64,000 nt of DNA from Desulfomonile tiedjei (GCA_016212925.1 JACRDF010000041.1:62001-126000), one strand, 5' to 3'; shown: positions 1 to 8,467, counted from the stretch's first letter. Made by a program: numbers and translations. Notes: generated by a model from the sequence alone, not told the origin.

Positions 1-97
1 GCTTTTGCCGGAATGACGGAGTAGGCAGTCCCGGACCGTCGGCCTTCCGGGTCCGATGATGCGCTGTTGAACGGACATCATTTCGGGCAATCGCTAT
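1..97. repeat. Right part of a MITE-like element, cut by the window edge
   Basis: The right terminal repeat at about 71-97 (ACGGACAT, then a T-rich stretch, then GGCAAT and CTAT) matches the right ends of the three complete copies at 12709, 51453 and 56637. The left part lies outside the window. The stop codon of the neighbouring dehydratase gene lies inside this terminal repeat, so the element forms the 3' end of that gene. Confidence 0.7.
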
Positions 98-1049
98 GAT
101 GACTTTGCCACGGAAGCTTATCCAGGTCTACATTCCCACCCGAAAGTATGACGCCCACTCGCAGACCGGTCAGGTCTATTTTGCGTTCCCACAGGGCACC
201 TACCGCCACAGCGGCCGAAGGCTCGATTATGATTTTCGCTCGTTCCCATACGAACTTCATGGCTGCGACAATGCCCGGTTCGCTTACCGTCACGATCTGC
301 TCGACACGCCTCTGTATGATAGGGAAGGTGAGGTCTCCGAGTGAACCCCGAAGCCCGTCCGCGATGGTTTGAGGATTGGCCGATGGTATGATTCTTCCCG
401 CGGCCAGCGAACGGAAAGCGTCGTCGGCTTGTTCGGGTTCGGCCGCGATGACTCGGATACCGGGTGAAAGTTCCATCGCCGCTATCGCGGTGCCGCTCAA
501 CAGCCCGCCGCCTCCCACAGGAGTTACGACCACTTCCAAGTCCGGGAAATCCTGCAACAACTCCAGCGTCGCGGTACCCTGGCCTGCCATGACCTGATAA
601 TTATTGTACGGGTGAACCACTGTCGCCCCGGTTTCAGCAAGCACCTTCTCCAGCATGGATTCCCGCGCTTCGAGGGTTGGTTCGCAGAAAGTGATTTTGC
701 CTCCGTAGGCTTCCACCGCTGCGGTTTTCACCGCCGGGGCGTTATGAGGCATAACAATGTATGCCTGAATTCCGCGAAGCCGCGCGGCCAGCGCGAGCGC
801 CTGCGCGTGATTGCCTGACGAATGAGTCACCACTCCTCGTGCGGCCTCGGTATCAGTGAGCGAGAACACGGCATTGCATGCCCCGCGAAACTTGAATGCC
901 CCGACCTTTTGCAGGTTTTCACATTTAAGAAAGACCTTGGCGCCCACCTGCCGGTCCAGACTGGCGCAGGTGAGCACCGGCGTGCGGTGAGCGTATGGCC
1001 GAATGCGTTCCGCTGCCTGGCGAATTTCGTTAATAGTGGGTGCAACCAC
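78..1049 (-). CDS. Threonine/serine dehydratase-like PLP enzyme (fold type II)
   Basis: Probable cytoplasmic PLP-dependent enzyme that deaminates threonine or serine to a 2-oxo acid, or a serine racemase. The PLP lysine lies in the motif KVGAFKFRGA (about K53). The phosphate-binding glycine loop GGGGLLSG follows near residue 180, and a second glycine motif, LSGGNVD, near the C-terminus. At 323 residues it matches catabolic or racemase-type enzymes without the C-terminal ACT domain of biosynthetic IlvA. The start is a GTG. The last eight or so residues (HHSDCPK and the stop) are encoded by the terminal repeat of a MITE, so the original C-terminus was probably replaced. The next genes on the same strand are a hydrolase and an enoyl-CoA isomerase, with no clear functional link. 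Substrate choice is not decided by the sequence. Confidence 0.88.
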   Translation of the reverse strand: MVAPTINEIRQAAERIRPYAHRTPVLTCASLDRQVGAKVFLKCENLQKVGAFKFRGACNAVFSLTDTEAARGVVTHSSGNHAQALALAARLRGIQAYIVMPHNAPAVKTAAVEAYGGKITFCEPTLEARESMLEKVLAETGATVVHPYNNYQVMAGQGTATLELLQDFPDLEVVVTPVGGGGLLSGTAIAAMELSPGIRVIAAEPEQADDAFRSLAAGRIIPSANPQTIADGLRGSLGDLTFPIIQRRVEQIVTVSEPGIVAAMKFVWERAKIIIEPSAAVAVGALWERKIDLTGLRVGVILSGGNVDLDKLPWQSHHSDCPK

Positions 1050-1271
1050 GTGTGTTTCCCCGGCTCATGCAGTGTCTGGTGGCGGGTTATACCTAAGGCC
1101 CTCAAGCCGGAAGTCACGGCGTCTGCGCCGGCCGCTTTGTGCGACGTGGCGTAGACTCCGTCGGCAATCGCCCGTGGAACCCGTTACATTTCCCCGCCTC
1201 CCACTTGAGGGCTTTTCTCGTCAAGAACCAAATATTGTGCTCCTGGAACTCAGTAGTCCGCGCACGCACGG

Positions 1272-2234
1272 CTACTTTTCTTCAACGGCTCCGGGTGCCA
1301 GATCACGGAGGAATCGCGTGACTCGTGCCCTGACTTCTTCGCGGTGCGTGAATATGGACACATGCTCGCCGCCCTCCACAGGGAGCAGTTGGGCCCCAGG
1401 TATGAGTTCCGCAAGCGACTTGCCATGCCGAGCAAACGGCACCATGCGATCGTCCGTGCCATGAACGACCAGGACAGGGACTGCGATTTGCTCCAATGGG
1501 TACGTGGTCGTCCGCGTTATTGCGATGTCGTTTTCCGTCCCGGGAAGCCGAAGAGCCATCCGGTCGAATCCGCCAACCAACAGTTCCTCCAGCAATGGCC
1601 TCACATGCGGATCTTGGGCCGTGCGTGCCCGAATGTTGGGGTCAACGATCGAGCGGCGGAGGGCCCGTTCCAGGTCCTTTTTAGTCCTTCTCTGCATCAT
1701 GGCGCAGAACGCGGGCCAGCGCGCCAGCAGCTTCATAAGCTGAAACGAGAGCGGTATGCGAACGTCCAACTTGCCGCCACACGTCGAGATCAGGACAAGG
1801 CCCCAGCAACGATCGCTGTGGCGCAATGCGAAATGAATCGCGCTGGGGCCGCCTCCGGAGATCGCCATGATTGCCGTTTGTCGGATTCCGAGCCCATCGA
1901 GTAGTCTCGCATAAAGGTCGGCCTGTTCCTCCGGGGTGCGCCCGGCAGTGATCGGGGTGCCGAGGTAGCCGGGGCGGGACACAGCCACATATCGGTACCC
2001 GGGTTCACCGAGCGTGCGCACGAGGATTTGTCCTTGATCGTACCCACCCATAGCACCATGGATTGCCAGCACGGTGGGTCCTTCTCCGGCGGCAACGTAC
2101 TCGATGGGCCCCTGCGGGGTATTCAAACAAGTGGGCACCGGCCCGAATGCGAACTCTTCTGTTGGTTTATCCTCGTACACCCTCTCTTCACTCCTGCCAA
2201 GACGGCAAACAGTTGAATCAACCGTTTGGCCCAT
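1272..2234 (-). CDS. Alpha/beta hydrolase family protein
   Basis: Alpha/beta-hydrolase fold enzyme, substrate unknown. The oxyanion segment is VLAIHGAMGG. The nucleophile elbow is AISGGGPSA (A-x-S-G-G rather than G-x-S-x-G), the acid is probably Asp in VVHGTDDRMVPF, and the catalytic His is in GGEHVSIF, all in the usual order. There is no signal peptide, so it is probably cytoplasmic. A GTG start at 2180 with an AGGAG upstream is an alternative that would remove 18 residues. It is 57 bases upstream of the enoyl-CoA isomerase gene on the same strand, and the two may be co-transcribed. Confidence 0.85.
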   Translation of the reverse strand: MGQTVDSTVCRLGRSEERVYEDKPTEEFAFGPVPTCLNTPQGPIEYVAAGEGPTVLAIHGAMGGYDQGQILVRTLGEPGYRYVAVSRPGYLGTPITAGRTPEEQADLYARLLDGLGIRQTAIMAISGGGPSAIHFALRHSDRCWGLVLISTCGGKLDVRIPLSFQLMKLLARWPAFCAMMQRRTKKDLERALRRSIVDPNIRARTAQDPHVRPLLEELLVGGFDRMALRLPGTENDIAITRTTTYPLEQIAVPVLVVHGTDDRMVPFARHGKSLAELIPGAQLLPVEGGEHVSIFTHREEVRARVTRFLRDLAPGAVEEK

Positions 2235-2291
2235 GGCACCTCGATATGTTCGCCAGCCATTCTGCTCGGGATTGTCCCAAAAGTCGCCATC

Positions 2292-2990
2292 TTACAAGGC
2301 TATCGTGCTCTGTTCGGGTAAAACGCCCTCTTCCAAGATAGCCAGCGTATCAGCGTACATCCCTCTTTTGATCGCTGCGTAGGTGTGTCGGTCTTTGTTG
2401 GCCAAGGGCGCAATCGCGGCTATTGCACGTGGCAGCACATCATCGGCCGGTACGGCCTCATCGACAATCCCCATTTCTTTCGCTGCGACTCCGCCTATCC
2501 GGGCGCCGGTCAGGAGCGAGTAGCGAAACGTATTCGGTGTGAGCCGGCTTTTGATCAGGGCCGTCATGCCGGGGACAAACGGAATGTTGATATCCACTTC
2601 GGGCAGGCAGAAAAACCCCCGGTCGGCCCGCATGACCCGGAAATCATGGGCCAGGGCCAGCATGGCTCCGGCTGCGAAAACGTGCCCGTTAATCGCGGCC
2701 ACAGTGGGCACCGGAAATGCCATAACTCGTCCAAGGAATTTCAGGACGCGCTTGATGAATTCGGGGGCCTCTGTCTGACCGTCGCCGCTGAGCCATGCCA
2801 AGTCCAGTCCATTAGAGTAGAACTTGTCTTCGCCACCGGTGGTCACGAGCGCTGCCGGGCCTTCCGATTTTTCCACTGTGTCCAGGGCCTCGTTCATGGC
2901 GTCGATAAAGGTTCGGTTAAACCGATTTTCTCCGCTTTGCATGGTAAGAATGAAGACATCGCCCTCTTTCTTGAGATCGACTATGCTCAT
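2292..2990 (-). CDS. Enoyl-CoA hydratase/isomerase family protein (ECI-like)
   Basis: Crotonase-fold protein of about 232 residues. It has the substrate-binding segment FYSNGLDLAWL and the oxyanion-hole segment INGHVFAAGAMLALAHDFRVM. The SNGLDL form is typical of delta3,delta2-enoyl-CoA isomerases rather than hydratases, so it probably shifts double bonds in unsaturated acyl-CoAs. The start at 2990 is chosen because the AGAGGAG ribosome site lies about nine bases upstream of it; an ATG three codons earlier would sit directly on that site. It is separated from the main acyl-CoA cluster by 19 kb, so its membership of that pathway is open. Confidence 0.85.
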   Translation of the reverse strand: MSIVDLKKEGDVFILTMQSGENRFNRTFIDAMNEALDTVEKSEGPAALVTTGGEDKFYSNGLDLAWLSGDGQTEAPEFIKRVLKFLGRVMAFPVPTVAAINGHVFAAGAMLALAHDFRVMRADRGFFCLPEVDINIPFVPGMTALIKSRLTPNTFRYSLLTGARIGGVAAKEMGIVDEAVPADDVLPRAIAAIAPLANKDRHTYAAIKRGMYADTLAILEEGVLPEQSTIAL

Positions 2991-3202
2991 GAATCGCATC
3001 TCCTCTTATTGCTCATGAAGGAATTTGTGTTCATGCAAAGTGGCGGATGCAGGCCTCGGTGTCAAGCGGAAGAACTCCTGTCTGCCCGATGGCTTGTCTA
3101 GGCGTCCTAAGGGGAGCAGATAATAATCGTTTGTAATGTCAATTCCCTAGACTCGACCACCCCGGCCTTTCACCGCTTTCCGACTGACTGGGCGTGCCCC
3201 TC

Positions 3203-4360
3203 TTAGCTTGAAAGGTCCGCTTCCCGGAATCTGTCCAGGAGGGTGACTTTCTTTGCGTGTTCTCGGTAAAGAGCGTTCATGCGGTGCCCAAATTCAGCGC
3301 TGGTCCCTTTCATATGGGCCAAGTCGTGCAGATCCTTGAGAAGTGCGACAGCTTCGTCGTACCGTGCGGGTTGCCTGGTGCCGATTAGTTTGTCGACTTG
3401 CTCCCACACAGCGTTCTCTTTGCCTGCGAGAGATTCCAGCCGCTTCCTGCGTTCTTCGGCCTCGGTTCGCTCCCGCTGAGCCCTTTCCCGTGCCTGCCGC
3501 TCATCTTGCCGCTTCCGTCGTTGTTCCTCGATCACCTCGCATCGAGCGAGAAGTTGGCCTGCGGTTCGCCTCGCGCTCGTGGTAGAACGGCTGCCCAACT
3601 CCCCTTCGCCACGAATTTCGCGTAGCATGCGGTTCCTGAGTTCGGCGCCGACGTGCGGATCCTCGCCGCCTAGTAACCTCATGAGCACGTCGTCCTTGTC
3701 GCTCGACGGCAACTTGGCCAACCATCGGGAGGTGTCTTCCTTGGACAGGCCTCTAGCAGGCACCGTTTTGCTTTTCTCCTCGGCCGCGGCGATCAGGTCA
3801 AGGTCGATGTTCAAGAAATCCACCAGACTTCGAAGCTGTGCATTTAGCGCGCCGAGACCCGGGGGCAGGGGCGGTTCCAGATCATCATCGTCCACTTCGC
3901 CTACCTGAACCGCAAGCAGCCATCCTAGGTAGAGGCAGCGATAGTCGCCTTGCATCAGGTCCGACCGGAGTGGCAACAGGGATGCCAGGAAATGCTCTTC
4001 TTCGTCCCATTCGTCTGCTTCTTCCTCGGAGAGAAACGACAGGATGAGGTGGTCGCCCTTGGTGCGGCAGGAGAGGGCGTCATCGGTGCAGTATTCCCGT
4101 GCGGTACCGGGGTCGAGCAATCGCTTGGGCACGCGGAGCATGAGCCACCGGGTACCCCAGTTGGCGAGATAGAGAAACGCGTCGAAGTACTTTTCCATCC
4201 ATTCGTCCGGATCGCCTTTGAAGTTACCCCAGTTGTAGAAGTTGACAAAACTGTGAGGCGAAATCCGGGCGCGGGAGGAGCAGGCTCTCAGCTCGTCCAT
4301 CTCCCACTGCGCCAACGGACGATCCACGGCCCGAAATTCGTAGTACTGGTACTCGCTCAT
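3203..4360 (-). CDS. Conserved protein of unknown function with C-terminal coiled coil (partner of the 117-aa gene)
   Basis: 385 residues, function not known to me. The N-terminal half (about 1-190) is rich in aromatic and acidic residues (segments SEYQYYEFRAVDRP, SFVNFYNWGNFKGDPDEWM, YLANWGTRWLMLRVPKRLL). The region at about 255-320 is a charged Arg/Glu-rich helix that looks like a coiled coil. There is no signal peptide or membrane segment. Its ATG overlaps the stop of the upstream 117-residue gene by four bases, so the two are translationally coupled. From memory, this two-gene arrangement recurs in unrelated bacteria, which suggests a functional module, but I know of no assigned role. Confidence 0.8.
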   Translation of the reverse strand: MSEYQYYEFRAVDRPLAQWEMDELRACSSRARISPHSFVNFYNWGNFKGDPDEWMEKYFDAFLYLANWGTRWLMLRVPKRLLDPGTAREYCTDDALSCRTKGDHLILSFLSEEEADEWDEEEHFLASLLPLRSDLMQGDYRCLYLGWLLAVQVGEVDDDDLEPPLPPGLGALNAQLRSLVDFLNIDLDLIAAAEEKSKTVPARGLSKEDTSRWLAKLPSSDKDDVLMRLLGGEDPHVGAELRNRMLREIRGEGELGSRSTTSARRTAGQLLARCEVIEEQRRKRQDERQARERAQRERTEAEERRKRLESLAGKENAVWEQVDKLIGTRQPARYDEAVALLKDLHDLAHMKGTSAEFGHRMNALYREHAKKVTLLDRFREADLSS

Positions 4361-4710
4361 GGGTCGTTTACCTCGGATTGTGTTTGGTTGGCCGTTTCCA
4401 TCTGCTGATGCCGCAGCTTTGTCTCGCGCTTCTCAGCCTTCTTCTGTTCCCTGCAACGGACAAGCTCCTCGATGGACATTACGACGTCCGGTCGCTCTCT
4501 GCCTAAACGTTTGAAGTAGAGGTGCTCTATATAGCGCTTAAGCGGCATCTTCCACGGCTCTTGGTTGTGGTTGTCCAGCTTGCCGAGTTTTTCGGGATTC
4601 ATCCCCAGTTCGCGTGCCATTTGAACTTGAGCATCAGACAGCTTGTGGCGCTGGCGAGCCTCTATCCATACCTGGTACTTCTGGTTCAGCTTGCTTTTAT
4701 CCTTGGCCAT
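4357..4710 (-). CDS. Small conserved basic protein, partner of the 385-aa protein
   Basis: 117 residues beginning MAKDKSKLNQKYQVW. It contains a helical segment (SDAQVQMARELGMNPEKLGKL) that reads like a helix-turn-helix or peptide-binding helix pair, followed by a Lys/Arg-rich C-terminal helix. The longer open frame upstream is not used: this ATG begins the conserved part. It overlaps the next gene by four bases and the preceding flavodoxin/ferredoxin gene by 14 bases, suggesting co-transcription. Possible roles include DNA binding or chaperoning of the partner; neither is shown. Confidence 0.75.
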   Translation of the reverse strand: MAKDKSKLNQKYQVWIEARQRHKLSDAQVQMARELGMNPEKLGKLDNHNQEPWKMPLKRYIEHLYFKRLGRERPDVVMSIEELVRCREQKKAEKRETKLRHQQMETANQTQSEVNDP

Positions 4711-5722
4711 GAGGGCTACATTTCTTTCCAGGTCTGAGGATCCCGTTTTCTCGACCGCTGCTTTTCGCGTTAGCATGCCGCAGTTCTTCCGGTTCCTTGA
4801 TGGTGATGCCTTTTCGTCTAAGCAACTCCCAGAAGCCAAAGAGCTTTCTACCTCCATATTCCATGACGATTGCCTGGGCCGGGCAATTGTTGAGGCACCC
4901 GAAACAAAGAACACAACGCTCTTTGTCCACATGTCCCGACACAGGATCAATAGCACGCACAGGGCATTTTGACTGGCATGTTCCACATTTGGTACATTTG
5001 TCCTTGTCAATAGTGTGCTTGCTGACGGTGAGTTTGGTCCACCAGATAGGGCCAAGAAAGGTCACCATTCTTCTGAGGGTTAGTTGTTTGTGGACTCTAA
5101 TATGATTGCCCTGCTTCACTTGCTCAACCAGGAAGGAGGCATAACTTCGTACATCGGAATATGTTTGTTCATTCGGGAGGTGTCTGTTGTTCCAAAGATT
5201 CTCCGGAACATGTTCATCCGACCACACGGTAGGCATAGTCCCCATATTCATAAAGGTTCGCATGCCCACAGGGACTCCACCCTTCTCGGCAAGCAGCTCA
5301 AGTGTTGTGCAGGCAGCATTATGCTGATCGCCTTCGGGACCGCCGTAAGTAACAAAAGAAGCAACCGGAATTCCGTCCAGGGAAGGCAAGGACTTTATCC
5401 AATCACTTACATAGCCCGGAATGTCATAGTAAAAGACCGGAGTACCTATCAAAATGAGATCAAAGTCGTTTATAGATCTTTTATCAAATTCTCTCACTTC
5501 GGAAGCAACAACATTCAACCCGAGCTTCTCCCAAACATGAGCTATGAGCCTGCCATGTATTTTCGTGTGGCCTGTTTGGCTGTACCAAAGCACAAGGGCT
5601 TTATTTATCTTTCGGCCGCCTTTGAGCTGCGATTCCCTGTCGCCGGCTTGAACATTGTATGTAGTGGCAAAGGCGATTAGACACATGATCCATTTCATGA
5701 GGAATGAACGTCTGCTTTCCAT
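4697..5722 (-). CDS. Flavodoxin-like protein with 2x[4Fe-4S] ferredoxin domain and a Tat-type signal (EFR1-like)
   Basis: About 341 residues. The N-terminus MESRRSFLMKW followed by a hydrophobic stretch and ending near VQAGD resembles a twin-arginine signal, so export of the folded protein is likely. A flavodoxin-like domain follows (LVLWYSQTGHT phosphate loop; LILIGTPVFYYDIPGYV; FVTYGG). Near residues 240-300 are two ferredoxin motifs, CTKCGTCQSKCP and CVLCFGCLNNCP, giving two [4Fe-4S] clusters. This domain order is that of EFR1-type proteins, which are usually cytoplasmic. The start at 5722 has a GGAG seven bases upstream; a TTG at 5734 is the alternative. The role is presumably electron transfer; the partner is unknown. 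Confidence 0.85.
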   Translation of the reverse strand: MESRRSFLMKWIMCLIAFATTYNVQAGDRESQLKGGRKINKALVLWYSQTGHTKIHGRLIAHVWEKLGLNVVASEVREFDKRSINDFDLILIGTPVFYYDIPGYVSDWIKSLPSLDGIPVASFVTYGGPEGDQHNAACTTLELLAEKGGVPVGMRTFMNMGTMPTVWSDEHVPENLWNNRHLPNEQTYSDVRSYASFLVEQVKQGNHIRVHKQLTLRRMVTFLGPIWWTKLTVSKHTIDKDKCTKCGTCQSKCPVRAIDPVSGHVDKERCVLCFGCLNNCPAQAIVMEYGGRKLFGFWELLRRKGITIKEPEELRHANAKSSGRENGILRPGKKCSPHGQG

Positions 5723-5782
5723 GGTTGTCTCCAAGAAATATCATGCACCAGGCCGGTCCCGAATGGTTGCACTCTGAATGGC

Positions 5783-6202
5783 CTATTTTCTCTTCCCCGT
5801 CCTGAACACGAGAAGGTACGGGACAGCAGGCTGATTGTCCAAATCTCTGAAATTCCGGAAGGCTTCGGAATTGAGCCATATCGCGTAAGTCTTCTCGGCT
5901 TCCAGTGCAACCTTTACCACGCAGGTGCGCTTGTCGTTCAAGTACTTGGGACTTCCGATCAGCTTGGGAAATGATTCTCCTGACAACTGGACGAAAGACC
6001 AACTCTGGTTCAACATATCTTTGCTGAAAGCTATAGAAATCTCGTTTGAATCCGGGTCAACGCTCGTGTCTCCGCATTGCGGAACTGTCTTGACCACGGA
6101 TGCTGGAAGTTTCTTAACACTGATCTGTTGTGCCGCCGCGGCCACAGTAAAAACAAGTGTACTAAACAGAGCAATGACGATTGCCTGCACGGTCCTGCTC
6201 AT
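5783..6202 (-). CDS. Secreted protein with bacterial Ig-like (SbsA/Big_5-type) domain
   Basis: About 139 residues. The signal peptide is MSRTVQAIVIALFSTLVF...AAAAQ. The remainder has the Big_5 pattern: a residue set DTSVDPDSNEISIAFSKDM followed by beta-rich segments ending in VPYLLVFRTG. Such domains are usually found in exported or surface proteins as binding or structural modules. The start at 6202 is chosen because it begins the signal peptide; the open frame extends upstream without coding character. It lies 60 bases upstream of the Tat-type flavodoxin/ferredoxin gene on the same strand, so both products may act outside the cytoplasm. Confidence 0.75.
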   Translation of the reverse strand: MSRTVQAIVIALFSTLVFTVAAAAQQISVKKLPASVVKTVPQCGDTSVDPDSNEISIAFSKDMLNQSWSFVQLSGESFPKLIGSPKYLNDKRTCVVKVALEAEKTYAIWLNSEAFRNFRDLDNQPAVPYLLVFRTGKRK

Positions 6203-6316
6203 TGCCTCTTTCCTTTCTCGCGCATCGAACTGGTGGTTATGTGATTGCTTTCCGAGGAGGCCCATATTGAGCAAGTTCCAACGGCTATGGTAATGCCACA
6301 TTGCCCGGTTTCGATC

Positions 6317-7120
6317 TCATTTCGTTGGGTACGGAACAACAAAAGCCTCATCGAGTTTTCGATGAAGCAGCGAGATAAGAGTCAAATAGTCCGCAGCATC
6401 ATCTTCACCCTTCCAGAGTATTTTTGGCTCGTGCGCGAGTGGATTCCTGATGGCGCAGAAACATCCTTTGAGCAACAGAGCAAAGCCTGTGTGTTCTGAC
6501 CGTTCTGTTTCCGTTTGAAGGTAATTGAAAGCAAGCAATGGTTTTTTCAGAGAGAAGGTTTCATCCAGTAACGCCGCGCCGTCAGACTGCAACCCCGTTC
6601 GGTCTCTGATCCGCTGTGAGAGGCTCTTGGCCGCCTCAAAGACTGCGTGAAAGTAGTTGTCTTGCAATAGTTCAGCACTGCAGTACTTCATCACCTCTTC
6701 ATGAACCTTCCGTTCTGATAGTTTCTTCCTCAGTACCTGCGCCCGCTCTTCCGCTTCCCTGATTGTTCGGGCTGCCTTAACCTTCCGGAACTCGCCTTCC
6801 TTATTCAACTCCAGCCCATCGAACAGAAGAATTGCATTCAATTTACTCCGGCTGGTCTCGAAACGATCATTAGCATTAATGAAGCGGCCGGGAGACATGA
6901 CCGCCTTAATGAAAGCTGCAATATTGTTCCCGCATTGATCCTGACTTTGTCTTTCCAAGAGAGAGTGATAAATGCGCCGCCACTTTGTGCTTTGCCCTGA
7001 GGTGTCCTCTATGCCACAAGCACGGAATATGTTGGTCAACGTGCTTCCCGTGACTTCTTCCCCCAGAACTTGGGCAAGCGCTTCCATGTGGTTCCCGTTG
7101 AACATAGGGAACGCGCTCAT
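6317..7120 (-). CDS. HEPN-family protein, TIGR02391 (Ymh)-like; candidate defence RNase
   Basis: 267 residues. The C-terminal half matches my memory of the TIGR02391/Ymh family and contains the HEPN RNase-type motif R-N-x3-H (RNPLAH, R225-H230) on a helix following ERSEHTGFALLLKG. The N-terminal half (ALAQVLGEEVTGSTL...; CGNNIAAFIKAVMSP) is the accompanying domain of this family. HEPN proteins of this kind often occur in phage-defence or abortive-infection loci, so an infection-triggered RNase is plausible but not shown. The ATG has a GGAGG seven bases upstream. Neighbouring genes on the same strand are a DMP19-like gene and two small conserved genes. Confidence 0.8.
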   Translation of the reverse strand: MSAFPMFNGNHMEALAQVLGEEVTGSTLTNIFRACGIEDTSGQSTKWRRIYHSLLERQSQDQCGNNIAAFIKAVMSPGRFINANDRFETSRSKLNAILLFDGLELNKEGEFRKVKAARTIREAEERAQVLRKKLSERKVHEEVMKYCSAELLQDNYFHAVFEAAKSLSQRIRDRTGLQSDGAALLDETFSLKKPLLAFNYLQTETERSEHTGFALLLKGCFCAIRNPLAHEPKILWKGEDDAADYLTLISLLHRKLDEAFVVPYPTK

Positions 7121-7307
7121 GAGAAGACCTCCATGGTTCGAATTCCCCGGACACCATGCCCACTTTGCGCTTCGGGTCGAGAATTAGGTAAGTTGAGCCG
7201 GGAATTCCGGACGATCCGTCGCCAACATGAGATCGTGGTGCAAATCGACTCAGCAACACGCCAGAAGCAACGCCTCAAAAGCAAAATGGCTCTTGTTTTC
7301 GCACACT

Positions 7308-7826
7308 TCACTGAATGAAGAACTCCTCAGGATGTGTCCTAACATACCGAATGAGAGTCTCGTCAAAGCCCTGTTGCTCCTTGAGTTCATAAAGTGAATT
7401 GTCCAGCCGGTTCAGGTCTTCTTTGGGGATTTTCTCCAGTTGTTCCTTACGCGTCTTTCTGTCCTTGGACGGAGTTCCATTAGGGAATAGGGAAGTAGCA
7501 GCTTTCAGCACAGCAGCATATTCCGTTGCCCCCAGTCTAATGAACCCGGCTAACGCTTCATCGCACAGGATACCCGTGCTGTTCCAAAAGAATTGCTCAT
7601 GCCCACCATTACAGACCTCGTATTCGTACCATACGCAAGAATAAATGGCCCGCTGGCCAGGCGTGGCCGGGGCCATCGTTTCCCGTAAAACTACCTCCCC
7701 TTCATGGAACTCAATGTAATCGTCCAAGTCTGAGGCGATCTCCCATGGCCAGTCCTCATCGCTAACGGGTCTGTCGATCCGGTTATCCCCTTTGGGCTTT
7801 TTCTTCTTTGTTGCGGCGGTATCCAT
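7308..7826 (-). CDS. DMP19-like (DUF4375) protein
   Basis: 172 residues. The central motif EVCNGGHEQFFWNSTG corresponds to the family signature of DMP19/DUF4375 proteins, some of which are described as DNA-mimic proteins. The N-terminus is Lys-rich (ATKKKKPKGDNR) and the following region is very acidic (SDEDWPWEIASDLDDYIEFHEGE), in line with a DNA-mimic type. It lies 187 bases upstream of the HEPN gene. The gap contains a short open frame of poor composition that is not called. A role in controlling a DNA-binding protein is family knowledge, not evident here. Confidence 0.75.
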   Translation of the reverse strand: MDTAATKKKKPKGDNRIDRPVSDEDWPWEIASDLDDYIEFHEGEVVLRETMAPATPGQRAIYSCVWYEYEVCNGGHEQFFWNSTGILCDEALAGFIRLGATEYAAVLKAATSLFPNGTPSKDRKTRKEQLEKIPKEDLNRLDNSLYELKEQQGFDETLIRYVRTHPEEFFIQ

Positions 7827-7998
7827 CGACGGAAACTCCCTACGTGGATGGATTCAGGCCCTGAAACATCGGCTCTCGGCCCGGAAGGAAGGGTCGCTCA
7901 TTAAAAGGCCCTGTCCAGCCATGTAATTCAAGATCCGACCTGCCTCGCTTCAATCCCATCGCATGTCAGGCTCTTGGCAGTCTTCATCAAGCAGACCG

Positions 7999-8226
7999 CT
8001 AAGTCCTATCAAACGAATCCATGAGGGCCCGTTCGGTTTCTTGCGGCATGGCTATCGCCACAAAATACTTGGCAGGATACAGGTAATCTTCCCCGCTTTC
8101 ATCAATGATGCGCAAATCTCCGTCACGCTCGGCCTCTTGATCCGGGATCACGCGATAAATCTTGTGGACCTCCAAGGAAGCGGGGTACTCAGAGTTGTCA
8201 ACGCACACGGCAAAACGTGTTTTCAT
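7999..8226 (-). CDS. Small conserved protein of unknown function (75 aa)
   Basis: 75 residues, acidic, with a compact beta-rich pattern (FAVCVDNSEYPASLEVHKIYRVIPD; LRIIDESGEDYLYPAKYFVAI). I recognise the pattern as a widespread small protein but know no function. It starts four bases after the stop of the upstream 78-residue gene, so the pair is almost certainly co-transcribed and perhaps translationally coupled. A two-gene set of small basic and acidic proteins could be a toxin-antitoxin-type module, but no catalytic or DNA-binding motif is visible. Confidence 0.65.
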   Translation of the reverse strand: MKTRFAVCVDNSEYPASLEVHKIYRVIPDQEAERDGDLRIIDESGEDYLYPAKYFVAIAMPQETERALMDSFDRT

Positions 8227-8230
8227 GAGT

Positions 8231-8467
8231 CTAGTCCAAATAACGCTTGCGTTTGAATTCCTTCTTGCCTATGCCATGAGCTTCATACCAGTGTATTTCG
8301 GCTCGCCGTGTTCGCCCATTAGCAAGGCGAATCATAGCAATTCCTTTGAGTTTTCGCCAGCGGCTCTCACCGTATTGCTTCCGTAATCGTACGATCTCTC
8401 GGATGGCACTACCGACAGCGATGATTTCGATTTCGGAAATGTCGCCAATGATCTCAAATGATTCCAT
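8231..8467 (-). CDS. Small conserved basic protein (78 aa), partner of the 75-aa gene
   Basis: 78 residues: a short N-terminal part (SFEIIGDISEIEIIAVGSAIREI) followed by a strongly basic segment (RLRKQYGESRWRKLKGIAMIRL) and a C-terminal HWYEAHGIGKKEFKRKRYLD. The Arg/Lys-rich middle suggests nucleic-acid binding. Its stop lies four bases before the start of the acidic 75-residue gene. The opposite charges of the two products would fit a protein-protein pair. Function unknown. Confidence 0.65.
   Translation of the reverse strand: MESFEIIGDISEIEIIAVGSAIREIVRLRKQYGESRWRKLKGIAMIRLANGRTRRAEIHWYEAHGIGKKEFKRKRYLD

Noticed and set aside
7117..7311. 64-codon minus-strand frame fitting exactly between the DMP19-like and HEPN genes with overlaps at both ends
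   Set aside because: The fit is suggestive, but the peptide is Arg/Cys/Trp-rich without pattern and a competing frame is equally open; not called.
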